NCBI GenBank assembly: GCA_029938595.1
Contig: JAOZUP010000007.1
Span: forward strand, 1 to 24,223
Source: Thermoanaerobaculales bacterium
GTDB taxonomy: Bacteria; Acidobacteriota; Thermoanaerobaculia; Thermoanaerobaculales; Sulfomarinibacteraceae
Length of the DNA: 24,223 bases
Direction of reading: 5' to 3'
The first letter of the stretch is position 1; each line of letters starts with the position of its first letter. Made by a program: the position numbers and the translations under genes. Positions 14,655-21,771 of the stretch are shown here, piece after piece. The notes below the pieces were generated by a model. It was not told the origin of the DNA. It saw nothing but the letters and a program-made list of their open reading frames with translations, and searched no databases.

Positions 14655-15080
14655 TTAGGTTTCGCGGCCCCCGAGCAGGACGTCCTGGAACTCGTCGAGC
14701 TCCTTCCAGCGACCCTCGGCCGCGAGCTTTGCCTGGTCGGCCCAGCTCGTCGGGTCGTGCATTTTGTAGCGGGTGCCGGCGCGGCGCAGGATCCCCTTGA
14801 GGCGATCCAGCGGCACCTCCGCGAGCTCCACAAACGTGAAGATCTGGTCGTCGTTGAGGAGCTTCTGGATCTTGGGCCCGATGCCCTCGATCTTCTTGAG
14901 GTCGTCACGTTGGCCCGGACCGCCCGCTGCGGCGGCAGCGGCGAGTTGCTCCTGCCACGACGCCTCGAGTTCGGTGATCTTCTTTTGACAAAAAAATGCG
15001 CGCAGCGCCCAACCGATCAGAAAGCCGATGAGCGCGGCGAGCAGCAGACAGAGCAACATTTGGGTAATGAGATATGACAT
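14655..15080 (-). CDS. Membrane-anchored helix-hairpin-helix protein
   Basis: The 141-aa product has an N-terminal membrane helix (about residues 5-30) and a short helical linker with an alanine run. A helix-hairpin-helix domain follows (about 58-104; IEGIGPKIQKLL at 64-75, then FTFVELAEVPLDRLKGIL). The C-terminus KMHDPTSWADQAKLAAEGRW is typical of the DUF4332/COG3743-like family, often annotated as a predicted 5' nuclease-like domain. HhH domains bind DNA non-specifically in other proteins, but DNA binding by this group is not established. The start is ATG with AAGGAG upstream. It begins four bases after the stop of the BON-OmpA gene, so the two are co-transcribed and end at the terminator at 14602. 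Confidence 0.88.
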   Translation of the reverse strand: MSYLITQMLLCLLLAALIGFLIGWALRAFFCQKKITELEASWQEQLAAAAAAGGPGQRDDLKKIEGIGPKIQKLLNDDQIFTFVELAEVPLDRLKGILRRAGTRYKMHDPTSWADQAKLAAEGRWKELDEFQDVLLGGRET

Positions 15081-15083
15081 GGC

Positions 15084-15764
15084 TCAGTTCTCCTTCAGAG
15101 CGTGAAATTCGGTTCGGCGGTTCTTCTGTTGTCCCGCGGCGGTGTCGTTGCTGGCGATGGGTTTCGTCTCCCCGAACCAGACCACCTCGAAACGATCGGC
15201 GTCGAGCCCCTTGGAAACAAGGTACTTATTGACCGCCTCGGCCCTGCGCCGGCTGAGCTCGAGGTTGTACTCCGAGGTATACCGGGAATCCGCGTGGCCC
15301 GCGATCTGGACACGGCCCGGGTTCGCCTTCAAGATGGCGACGATTTCGTCGGCCTCCGGGCGCTCCTGTGCCGTGAGGTAGGCGCCGTCGGTGGGAAACT
15401 CAACGACCTTGCCTGCGAGCAGGTCGTCGAGGTTCACCTCCGGCGTGTCGACGATTGCAGGTTCCGGAGCTATCGGCTGTTTCACCGGCGCCACAATCTG
15501 GAGATTGTTGTTGACGACTCGGATACCCGGGATCGCGTTAATGCAGGCCTCGACCGCGTCGCCGACACCCAGCGAAGCGACGGCGCCTTCCAGTGTCACG
15601 TCTCGACCCGAGACGGCGAGCACGCCGGCGTCCACACCTGCGTCCTCCACACATATGAGCGCCTTACCCCGCAGGTCGTCCTCGATCGCCGGGGCGCGGC
15701 ACCAGAGGCAGAGCACGCACAGTATGACCAGTGCGAGCAGCCCCAAGATCAATGAGCGATTCAT
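15084..15764 (-). CDS. BON-OmpA peptidoglycan-associated envelope protein
   Basis: The 226-aa product has an N-terminal hydrophobic signal or anchor (residues 4-22, with Cys16, Cys19 and Cys22 but no good lipobox). A BON-like segment (about 33-92, DVTLEGAVASLGVGDAVEAC) precedes an OmpA C-terminal domain (about 115-224). The OmpA domain shows VEFPTDGAYLT, the peptidoglycan-binding IAGHADSRYTSEYNLELSRR (Asp159 and an Arg in SRRRAEAV) and the NRRTEF ending. OmpA domains bind diaminopimelate in the cell wall; BON domains are thought to bind membranes. The start is ATG with a run of AGGAGG-like bases upstream. It is the first gene of a two-gene operon with the HhH protein, linking the wall to a membrane-anchored partner (inferred). 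Confidence 0.92.
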   Translation of the reverse strand: MNRSLILGLLALVILCVLCLWCRAPAIEDDLRGKALICVEDAGVDAGVLAVSGRDVTLEGAVASLGVGDAVEACINAIPGIRVVNNNLQIVAPVKQPIAPEPAIVDTPEVNLDDLLAGKVVEFPTDGAYLTAQERPEADEIVAILKANPGRVQIAGHADSRYTSEYNLELSRRRAEAVNKYLVSKGLDADRFEVVWFGETKPIASNDTAAGQQKNRRTEFHALKEN

Positions 15765-15992
15765 CTAGTCTCCTCCTCCCTCGATTTGTGCGACCGTGGT
15801 GTCCCACGACCGTCGAACAATGGGTCCGGTCACCGGATTTCCCCCGCCGATCACCGGATGCTCATACAGAAATTCTCGGTAGCTGGCGCAGCATATAGAT
15901 TCGGACCCGAGATATCAAGGACCGTCCAGACGACCGCCTGTGCTAGCCTTCCGGGACGGAAACGGAAGCCGAAAACCCGTGAGAGGTTGACC

Positions 15993-17342
15993 ATGGAGCA
16001 CCCACAAACCGGCCGTGACGTCGGATCCTCGATCCCGATCCCCGCAATCCTCGCCTCGGTCGTTGCCCTGGCCCTTATCGTCGGTGGTTTCTACGGCTAT
16101 CGCATGTTGTCGGGAGACCAGGCACAGCATGAGATCCTCATCGCCACCGGATCGGAAACCGGCACCTACCACGCCCTCGGAAAGGCCCTCGGGCGGGTAC
16201 TCGAGGGCGCGAGCGTCGTCGAGTCGGCCGAGGTCCTGTCTACCGGCGGCAGCGTCGAAAACATGGAACGGATCGACGGGGCCGGCGGCGGCGCCGACCT
16301 CGCCTTTGTTCAGAGTGATACCCCGATCGGCAACAACGCCCGCCTGGTGACGCCGCTTTACAACGAGGTCCTGCACATTCTCGTGAGCAGGCTGGATGCC
16401 GACGAGATTCGGAGTGTGTACGACCTGCGGGGAAGACGAGTTTCTCTCGGCCCCGCGGGTTCCGGGACCCGCCAACTCTCGAAGCGCGTGCTTCATCATT
16501 TTGGGGCCGAGGTCGGCGAAGATCTGGCGCTGTTGCCGGTTGAGGCGATGGCGGGGTTGATCGATGGATCGGTCGACGCGGCGTTCATTCTCAGCGCCAT
16601 CCCATCGCGAATGGTCACCGAGCTGGCTGAGAAGGACGCGATTCGCTTTCTTTCGCTCGGTGACGCTCAAGAGTTCGGCAACGAATCGGATGCGCTCGCC
16701 CTCGTCTTTCCCAGCATCCGCGGTACGACGATCCCACGGTCGACGTACGTACGGCTGCCGGAGGAGCCCGTACAGACCATCGAGGTGTCGGCGATGCTGA
16801 TTGCCCGCAGGGGCCTTGGTACGGACCTGGTTCGAACCATCACAGCCACCATCTTTGAGCGCCGTTTGGGTTCAGCCGGGTTGGAGGAAGCGGATCTGGC
16901 AGTTGTTCGCAGAATCCGTGAAGATTACCGCCCGGGTTCCGTGACCATTCCGTACCACCGCGGCGCCGTCGCCTACTACCACCGCGAGGAGCCCGCCTTC
17001 TTCGTCGAGTACGCGGAGGCCATAAGCCTCGGGCTGACCCTGCTCGTCGGTCTGTACTCGGGCTACATTGCCCTTCGCGAGTGGATGAGGCGGCGGATGA
17101 AGAACCGGATTGACGCCTATCTCCTGGAAGTCGAAAGCCAATCCGCCGACCTCGCCTCGCTGTCGCTGGAAAAGTTGATCGAGCACCGCGACGCGCTCGA
17201 CGAGGTGCGCCACCGGGCCTTCTCGGATCTCGTATCCGAACGCCTCCTCGCCGACGAATCCTTCACCATCTTCCAAAACCACCTGCGCGACGAGTTCGCC
17301 GCCATCGAGGCCCGAATCCAGGAGAAGACGACTTCGGGGTGA
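15993..17342 (+). CDS. Membrane-anchored TAXI-type solute-binding protein with cytoplasmic tail
   Basis: The product is 449 aa from the ATG at 15993 (GAGAGG upstream); the open frame reaches 15786 but without family-like sequence. A first membrane helix (about 16-38) precedes a TAXI (TRAP-associated extracytoplasmic immunogenic, COG2358) binding domain (about 45-330). Hallmarks of that domain are ILIATGSETGTYHALGKALG, TGGSVENMERIDG, ADLAFVQSDTP, YDLRGRRVSLGPAGSGTRQL and DAAFILSAIP. A second helix (about 342-362) and a charged, probably helical cytoplasmic tail (to 449) follow. Ordinary TAXI proteins are free or lipid-linked partners of fused DctQM permeases; none is adjacent. Two membrane spans and a cytoplasmic tail suggest sensing or signalling rather than delivery to a transporter (inferred). 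It is convergent with the lipid kinase gene. Confidence 0.88.
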   Translation: MEHPQTGRDVGSSIPIPAILASVVALALIVGGFYGYRMLSGDQAQHEILIATGSETGTYHALGKALGRVLEGASVVESAEVLSTGGSVENMERIDGAGGGADLAFVQSDTPIGNNARLVTPLYNEVLHILVSRLDADEIRSVYDLRGRRVSLGPAGSGTRQLSKRVLHHFGAEVGEDLALLPVEAMAGLIDGSVDAAFILSAIPSRMVTELAEKDAIRFLSLGDAQEFGNESDALALVFPSIRGTTIPRSTYVRLPEEPVQTIEVSAMLIARRGLGTDLVRTITATIFERRLGSAGLEEADLAVVRRIREDYRPGSVTIPYHRGAVAYYHREEPAFFVEYAEAISLGLTLLVGLYSGYIALREWMRRRMKNRIDAYLLEVESQSADLASLSLEKLIEHRDALDEVRHRAFSDLVSERLLADESFTIFQNHLRDEFAAIEARIQEKTTSG

Positions 17343-17366
17343 GCGACCCCAGGTGGATTGTAATCT

Positions 17367-17436
17367 GGCGGGCGGGTATCCCCCCCGCCCCAACGCTGCC
17401 TGATTACTTCGTGGGGGGGGGGTTTATCCCCGCCCC
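17367..17436. repeat. Hairpin element of the GGGGATAAACCC family, copy 3
   Basis: Left arm 17367-17396 and right arm 17410-17436 are imperfect complements. The right arm contains ten consecutive G (17413-17422) before TTTATCCCCGCCCC. It again lies between two convergent genes. Confidence 0.8.
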
Positions 17437-17463
17437 ATGGGGGTCTTGATATCGAGCGTTGGC

Positions 17464-18351
17464 TCAGCAGAAGACCTCCAGCGCCCGGTGCAGACATTCC
17501 ACCTCGGCCGGGGTTTCGCCGATCAGCTCACCGTCCGGTGACAGGGTTTTCGGGTGTTCGTTGACCACGGTGATGCGACGCGCCCTGAAGGTCTCGACCT
17601 CGTCGTAATGAATGTGCTCGCCGCGAAAGACGGTCGGAAAGAGGCGCAGCAGGCGCCGCCTCGAGACCGGACCGAGCAGGGTGATGTCGAGCAGTCCGTC
17701 GTCGATGCTGGCGTTTGGCGCCATCAGGAAGTCGGCGGTGTAACGGCTGTTCGAGATTTCCAGAAAAGTGGTATCGCGCTCGATCACCTCGCCGTCGAGC
17801 TCCAACCGAAGGCGGAAAATGTCGAGGAAACCTGTCTGGTAGACGACTCCAACGGTGTAGGCGGCGCTCCCCAGGATCTTGAGTCTGGCGGCGGTGGCGG
17901 TGACGTCGGTGACGAAGCCGATGCCGAGGATGTTGAGGTAGTGGTACTCGTGCTCGCCGGCTCGGCAGCGACCGACGTCGACCCTGCGCGTGGCACCGCC
18001 GGCGATGATCTCGAGGGCCTTTCGGGCCTGGCCCGTCCGGAGGCCGATGTCGCGGGCGAAGGAGTTTCCGGTGCCCATCGGAATCACGCCGAGCGGGACG
18101 GCGGGGCCGGCCGGGTTGCGGAAGAGCCCGCTCACCGTCTCGAAGACCGTGCCGTCGCCCCCGGCCGCGATGATGCCGTCAAAGGCCTCGAGATCGGCTG
18201 TCCCGACGATCTCGGCGGCGTGGCCGTGGTACCCGGTGAGCCGAGTGTCGACCTTCAGGCCGAGCTCGCGGGCGAGGTCCTCGATCTCAGCGAGAGACCG
18301 CCGCGCCCTGCCGTGCCCGGCACAGGGGTTGTAGACCAAGAGCAGCTTCAT
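17464..18351 (-). CDS. Diacylglycerol kinase / lipid kinase family protein (YegS/DagK-like)
   Basis: The product is 295 aa from the ATG at 18351 (MKLLLVYNPCAGHG); a GTG six codons upstream is also open and neither has a clear ribosome site. It has the catalytic DAGK signature: GGDGT (64-68) in IIAAGGDGTVFETVSGLFRN, then LGVIPMGTGNSFARDIGL (GTGNSFA at 93-99) and a C-terminal SIDDGLLDITLLGPVSRRRL. Length and motifs fit the bacterial YegS/DgkB/BmrU family, which phosphorylates diacylglycerol, phosphatidylglycerol or sphingoid substrates at the inner face of the membrane; substrate cannot be told from motifs. No operon partner. Confidence 0.92.
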   Translation of the reverse strand: MKLLLVYNPCAGHGRARRSLAEIEDLARELGLKVDTRLTGYHGHAAEIVGTADLEAFDGIIAAGGDGTVFETVSGLFRNPAGPAVPLGVIPMGTGNSFARDIGLRTGQARKALEIIAGGATRRVDVGRCRAGEHEYHYLNILGIGFVTDVTATAARLKILGSAAYTVGVVYQTGFLDIFRLRLELDGEVIERDTTFLEISNSRYTADFLMAPNASIDDGLLDITLLGPVSRRRLLRLFPTVFRGEHIHYDEVETFRARRITVVNEHPKTLSPDGELIGETPAEVECLHRALEVFC

Positions 18352-18415
18352 CGCACGATGATAATGCACGCGTCACGGATGCAGAGGGATGTGCGGGCGG
18401 GGCTCCCGCACAAAT

Positions 18416-18480
18416 GGCAGGCGAGACGCCTGCCCCACAAAACGTCCCGGAGCCCTTGTGGGGCAGGCGTCTCGCCTGCC
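18416..18480. repeat. Perfect 25-bp inverted repeat, GGCAGGCG family
   Basis: Left arm 18416-18440 and right arm 18456-18480 are exact reverse complements over 25 bases, with a 15-base loop. Each arm is itself partly palindromic (GGCAGGCGAGACGCCTGCC). It is related to the complex element at 23077-23229. There is no U-tract. Confidence 0.9.
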
Positions 18481-18490
18481 GGGTGGATGG

Positions 18491-18527
18491 TCAACGTTCT
18501 AACGTTCAACGTTCAAACGTTTAACAT
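18491..18527. repeat. Heptamer array, reverse complement of GAACGTT type
   Basis: The units are TCAACGT, TCTAACGT, TCAACGT, TCAAACGT and TTAACAT. Read on the minus strand it is nearly the array at 2570, including the same one-base insertion making GTTAGAACGTT. It starts three bases after the TGA stop (18530-18532) of the gspB-like gene. Confidence 0.85.
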
Positions 18528-18529
18528 CC

Positions 18530-19216
18530 TCACGGCACCCGCAGCACCAGCTCGCCCTTCTCGTCCCGCAGGACCACCCGGTCGGCCTCGATCTTCTCCA
18601 CTCGAAAGCCTTCCACCTCGGAGCCGACGGAGACCTCGATACCGTTGATCTCGGCGAAGGGGTTGACGGGCCTGGCGACGATGTAGCCGAGGCTGAGGGT
18701 CGCATAGCCGAGGTCTGCGTCGAGGACGAAGACGCGGTCACCGGATGTCTCACCGCTTCTCTCCTGCGGGGCCGGTACGGGCGCCGGCTCCTGGATGGCT
18801 GCGACCAGCGGTGCGGTGGGAGTTGGAGTCGCGACGACCACGACCGCGGTTTCCTCGGCCGACTCGACAGGCGCGACCGCCGGAGCCTCCGCCTGGAGCG
18901 CCTCGACGATTGGGGTTGGGGAGAGGGCGGGCGCTGGGTCGTCAGGCTCCTCGACATAGGCGGTAGGGGAGGGCGTGGGCCCCGGTTCGACGGCGGCGAC
19001 CGGTTGCTCCCGCTGCCCCACCGCCCACCATGCGACGGCTGCGCCCGCGAGCCCCGCCATGACGGCCACCGACGCCAGCACGGCGACCCCGCTCCGCCGG
19101 GGGGGGGTGCGCGATGGGTAGGCCTTCGGCGCTCGAAACACCGTGTCCGGCTGTTGCGCCTCGTGCTCGGCCGCGGCCTGCCGCGCCTTGCGAAGGGCGT
19201 CGTTGATCAGGCTCAC
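18530..19216 (-). CDS. gspB: GspB/ExeB-like general secretion protein
   Basis: The product is 228 aa from the GTG at 19216. The N-terminal SLINDALRKARQAAAEHEA is the signature of GspB-like proteins. A membrane helix (about 43-65) leads into a long periplasmic Pro/Thr/Ala/Glu-rich linker (72-160). The C-terminal domain (about 165-228: VFVLDADLGYATLSLGYIVA, NPFAEINGIEVSVGSEVEGF) fits the GspB/ExeB C-terminal fold. In Aeromonas, ExeA and ExeB form an inner-membrane complex that helps place the type II secretin in the peptidoglycan. The GTG start overlaps the stop of the gspA-like gene (GTGA), showing translational coupling. The upstream in-frame extension to 19315 overlaps that gene and is rejected. 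No other type II secretion gene is in the window. Confidence 0.88.
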   Translation of the reverse strand: MSLINDALRKARQAAAEHEAQQPDTVFRAPKAYPSRTPPRRSGVAVLASVAVMAGLAGAAVAWWAVGQREQPVAAVEPGPTPSPTAYVEEPDDPAPALSPTPIVEALQAEAPAVAPVESAEETAVVVVATPTPTAPLVAAIQEPAPVPAPQERSGETSGDRVFVLDADLGYATLSLGYIVARPVNPFAEINGIEVSVGSEVEGFRVEKIEADRVVLRDEKGELVLRVP

Positions 19217-20025
19217 CAGCCCTGTCCCTCGAGGTCGTGGATGGCACGCCGTATCTGCCACCAACCCAGATTGTCGCGACCCTGGACATAGCCGCAGAGT
19301 AGCGCCTTGTCGCACACCGCATTGATCAATCGCGGCACGCCGCGTGAGTAGCTGTGGATGGCGCGGTAGGCCGGACGGGTGAAGGTCGGTCGGCCGTTGG
19401 AGCCGGCGATCAGCAGCCGGTGCTGGATGTACGCCACCGTTTCCTGGCGGCTGATGGAGCCGAGGTGGTAGCGGACGGTGATCCGTTGCCGGAGCTGGCG
19501 TAGCTCCTCTCGATCGAGCCGGTCGCGCAGCTCGGGTTGGCCGATCAACACGATCTGCAGCAGCTTGTGCTGGTCGGTCTCGAGGTTGGACAGCAGCCGC
19601 ACCTGTTCGAGCAGTTCGTCGGACATGTCCTGCGCCTCATCGATGAAGAGCACCACCGCCACATTCGCGTGCGCCCGGTCGAGCAGGAACTCGTTGAGCC
19701 GCTCCACCAGTCGGACACGGTCGTTACCCGTGGCCTTGAGATCGAGCTCGCGCAGGATCGACCGCATGAGCTGGATCGGGGTCATGACCGGGTTGAGGAT
19801 CAGCGCCGTGGCGTAGCCGTCGTCGAGCTCCTCGAGGACCTTACGGCACAGCGTGCTCTTGCCCGCGCCGACCTCACCGGTGATCTGGATGAAGCCCTTG
19901 CGTTCGCTGACCCCAAAGAGAATGTGCTCGAAGGCCTGCCGGTGGCGGCGGCTGAAGAACAGAAACCGCGGGTCCGGCGTGATGTTGAACGGCGGGGCCT
20001 CGAGGCCATAGTATTCCTGATACAT
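19213..20025 (-). CDS. gspA: GspA/ExeA-like AAA ATPase
   Basis: The product is 270 aa: MYQEYYGLEAPPFNITPDPR is the standard ExeA/GspA/MshM N-terminus (FYGLxxxPFxxxPDP). Walker A GEVGAGKST (50-58), Walker B VVLFIDEAQ (124-132), a sensor-like LIGQPELRDRL segment and an arginine-rich RQRITVRYHLGSI follow. The protein stops after the AAA+ module; Aeromonas ExeA is about twice as long and carries a periplasmic peptidoglycan-binding domain. It therefore resembles the short MshM-like form. It should work with the overlapping GspB-like protein in secretin or pilus assembly. The ATG start is near a weak ribosome site. Confidence 0.92.
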   Translation of the reverse strand: MYQEYYGLEAPPFNITPDPRFLFFSRRHRQAFEHILFGVSERKGFIQITGEVGAGKSTLCRKVLEELDDGYATALILNPVMTPIQLMRSILRELDLKATGNDRVRLVERLNEFLLDRAHANVAVVLFIDEAQDMSDELLEQVRLLSNLETDQHKLLQIVLIGQPELRDRLDREELRQLRQRITVRYHLGSISRQETVAYIQHRLLIAGSNGRPTFTRPAYRAIHSYSRGVPRLINAVCDKALLCGYVQGRDNLGWWQIRRAIHDLEGQGW

Positions 20026-20082
20026 GTGTCAATCGCCACCCGTCCAAAATTTACGGACGGCGGCAACCGATTGTAGTGCATT

Positions 20083-20104
20083 GCGATTCGCTGCGGCGAA
20101 TCGC
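20083..20104. repeat. Perfect 9-bp hairpin between protease and gspA-like genes
   Basis: GCGATTCGC and GCGAATCGC pair around a TGCG loop, five bases after the protease stop on the minus strand. There is no T-run, so it is at best a weak or rho-assisted 3' end. A second small hairpin (CCGTCC / GGACGG) lies at about 20039-20060. Confidence 0.5.
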
Positions 20105-20108
20105 GGGT

Positions 20109-20807
20109 TTACCCGTGGCCCGTCTCTGCCCGTAGCCCCTGGACGTTGGCGTAGGTCAGCACGACGCCGAGCACGGCGATCCACCACTGCCCCGCCAGCA
20201 GGGCCCACAGGCCGATAGTCACCGTGAGGACGATCGAGAATACCCGCGCCGCCACGCGGCCCCTGTGACCGGCGACGATACCAGCGAGGGACGACGCGAT
20301 GTGGCCGCCGTCGAGTGGAAGGATCGGAAGCAGGTTGAGGACCCCCCAGCCGAGATTGACCCAGAGCACGAAGTCGAGCACGCGCAGGAGGGACGGCGAT
20401 GCGCCCGCGAACAGCCCCGCCGTACCTGCGAGCAGCACCCCGCCGCCGATGGCAATCCCCACCGCCGGACCGGCGGCGCTGATGAAGATCTGCTGGCCAG
20501 GGGTCAACGGACGCGGCCGCTGCCACCCGGTCATCCCGCCGAAGGCCATCAGCCGGATCCACGGTGCCATCCCGAGCCTGCGCCCGGCAAAGGCGTGCCC
20601 GAGCTCGTGGGCGAGGATACCGACCAGCACCACCACCACCCACACCACCATCCACAGCGGCTCCTGCCGGCCACCGATCAACCACGCAGTAACGAAGAAG
20701 AACGGGTCGATGCGCAGGGGAAAGCCAAAGATCTGCAGACCCCGGCGTTGGCCGGCCTCGGGGATTTGCTGCCACGGGTCTGCGGGTTGCTGGTCGTCAT
20801 CCATCAT
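20109..20807 (-). CDS. M50 (site-2 protease type) membrane metalloprotease
   Basis: The product is 232 aa from the ATG at 20807 (an adjacent ATG at 20804 is equally possible; no ribosome site is evident). The zinc motif HELGH (67-71) lies in the hydrophobic LVGILAHELGHAFAGRRLGM. The third ligand Asp166 is in NLLPILPLDGGHIA. Several membrane helices lie between and after them, and FISAAGPAVGIAIGG is typical. There is no PDZ or CBS domain, so it belongs to the short SpoIVFB/rhomboid-unrelated M50 group. It cleaves membrane-buried substrates such as anti-sigma factors in other bacteria; the substrate here is unknown. It is divergent from the radical SAM gene with a 51-bp gap and probably precedes gspA-gspB in one transcript. 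Confidence 0.92.
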   Translation of the reverse strand: MMDDDQQPADPWQQIPEAGQRRGLQIFGFPLRIDPFFFVTAWLIGGRQEPLWMVVWVVVVLVGILAHELGHAFAGRRLGMAPWIRLMAFGGMTGWQRPRPLTPGQQIFISAAGPAVGIAIGGGVLLAGTAGLFAGASPSLLRVLDFVLWVNLGWGVLNLLPILPLDGGHIASSLAGIVAGHRGRVAARVFSIVLTVTIGLWALLAGQWWIAVLGVVLTYANVQGLRAETGHG

Positions 20808-20858
20808 GAAAGGAGTATAGGACAGCGATTCGCAGTATGATCGCGGCGGGGGTCGAAA

Positions 20859-21770
20859 ATGACGCTGCAACTTTCAGGCGTTCACGTTCTCCTCACCTAC
20901 ACCTGCACCTCCGAGTGCGACCACTGCTTCGTGTGGGGCAGCCCTTGGCAGGAGGGGACCCTCAGCCTCGACCAGCTCGACGAGATCCTCCGCCAGGCCG
21001 GCGAGCTGCGGACGGTGGAGTGGATCTACTTCGAGGGTGGAGAGCCGTTCCTTTTTTACCCGGTATTGGTGAAGGCGGTGGAGCAGGCGGCCGGGGCGGG
21101 TTTCAAGGTCGGTCTGGTATCCAACGCCTACTGGGCGACCGAGAAACGCGACGCGCTGGAGTGGCTGCGGCCGTTCGCCGGTCGTGTCCAGGACCTCTCG
21201 GTCTCGAGCGATCTCTTCCATCACAGCGACGAGCAGGACCGCCTGGCCGAGAACGCGGCGGCCGCGGCCAAAGAGCTCGGGATCCCGATGGGCACCATCG
21301 CCATCGCGCAGCCGGAGGGCTCGGGGGCGGACAGTCCGGTCGGCCAGCTGCCGCAAGGGGAGTCGCCGGTCAGGTTTCGGGGTCGGGCGGCGGAGAAGCT
21401 CGCCGGTGATGCTCCCAAAAGGCCGTGGGAGGAGTTCACCGAGTGTCCGTGCGAGGACTTCAGAGACCCCGGACGGGTTCACCTCGACCCGCTCGGCAAC
21501 GTCCACATCTGCCAGGGGATCTCGATCGGTAACGTATTTCGAAGCACGCTCGCAACCATCTGCGAGGCGTACGACCCGGAGGCCCATCCGGTGATCGGAC
21601 CGCTCCTGGCTGGCGGTCCCGCAGAGCTGGTGCGGCGCTTCGACCTCCCGCACGAAACCGCCTACGCCGATGCCTGCCACCTCTGCTACGAGGCCCGGCG
21701 TGCGTTGAGGGACTACCTCCCGGACGCCCTCGGACCGGATCAGGTGTACGGTATCGGCCTCGACGCGTGA
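20859..21770 (+). CDS. Radical SAM protein with C-terminal cysteine cluster
   Basis: The product is 303 aa. The radical SAM CxxxCxxC motif is C16-TSE-C20-DH-C23, and SAM-binding FEGGEPFLFYP follows. The C-terminal third has CPCEDF (C196, C198), VHLDPLGNVHICQGISIGN (C218) and CHLC (C273, C276). This pattern resembles the SPASM/twitch auxiliary-cluster region of peptide- or protein-modifying radical SAM enzymes, but is not a canonical match. The ATG start has a G-rich upstream run. No precursor peptide or substrate protein is recognisable next to it. Chemistry is therefore unknown; maturation of a peptide or protein is the best guess. Its stop is two bases from a long hairpin element. Confidence 0.9.
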   Translation: MTLQLSGVHVLLTYTCTSECDHCFVWGSPWQEGTLSLDQLDEILRQAGELRTVEWIYFEGGEPFLFYPVLVKAVEQAAGAGFKVGLVSNAYWATEKRDALEWLRPFAGRVQDLSVSSDLFHHSDEQDRLAENAAAAAKELGIPMGTIAIAQPEGSGADSPVGQLPQGESPVRFRGRAAEKLAGDAPKRPWEEFTECPCEDFRDPGRVHLDPLGNVHICQGISIGNVFRSTLATICEAYDPEAHPVIGPLLAGGPAELVRRFDLPHETAYADACHLCYEARRALRDYLPDALGPDQVYGIGLDA

Positions 21771-21771
21771 A

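Noticed and set aside
15786..15992. N-terminal extension of the TAXI-protein frame
   Set aside because: No family similarity, and a ribosome site directly precedes the ATG at 15993.
19217..19315. N-terminal extension of the gspB-like frame
   Set aside because: Fully overlaps the gspA-like gene in another frame; SLINDALRKA at the GTG start is the family N-terminus.
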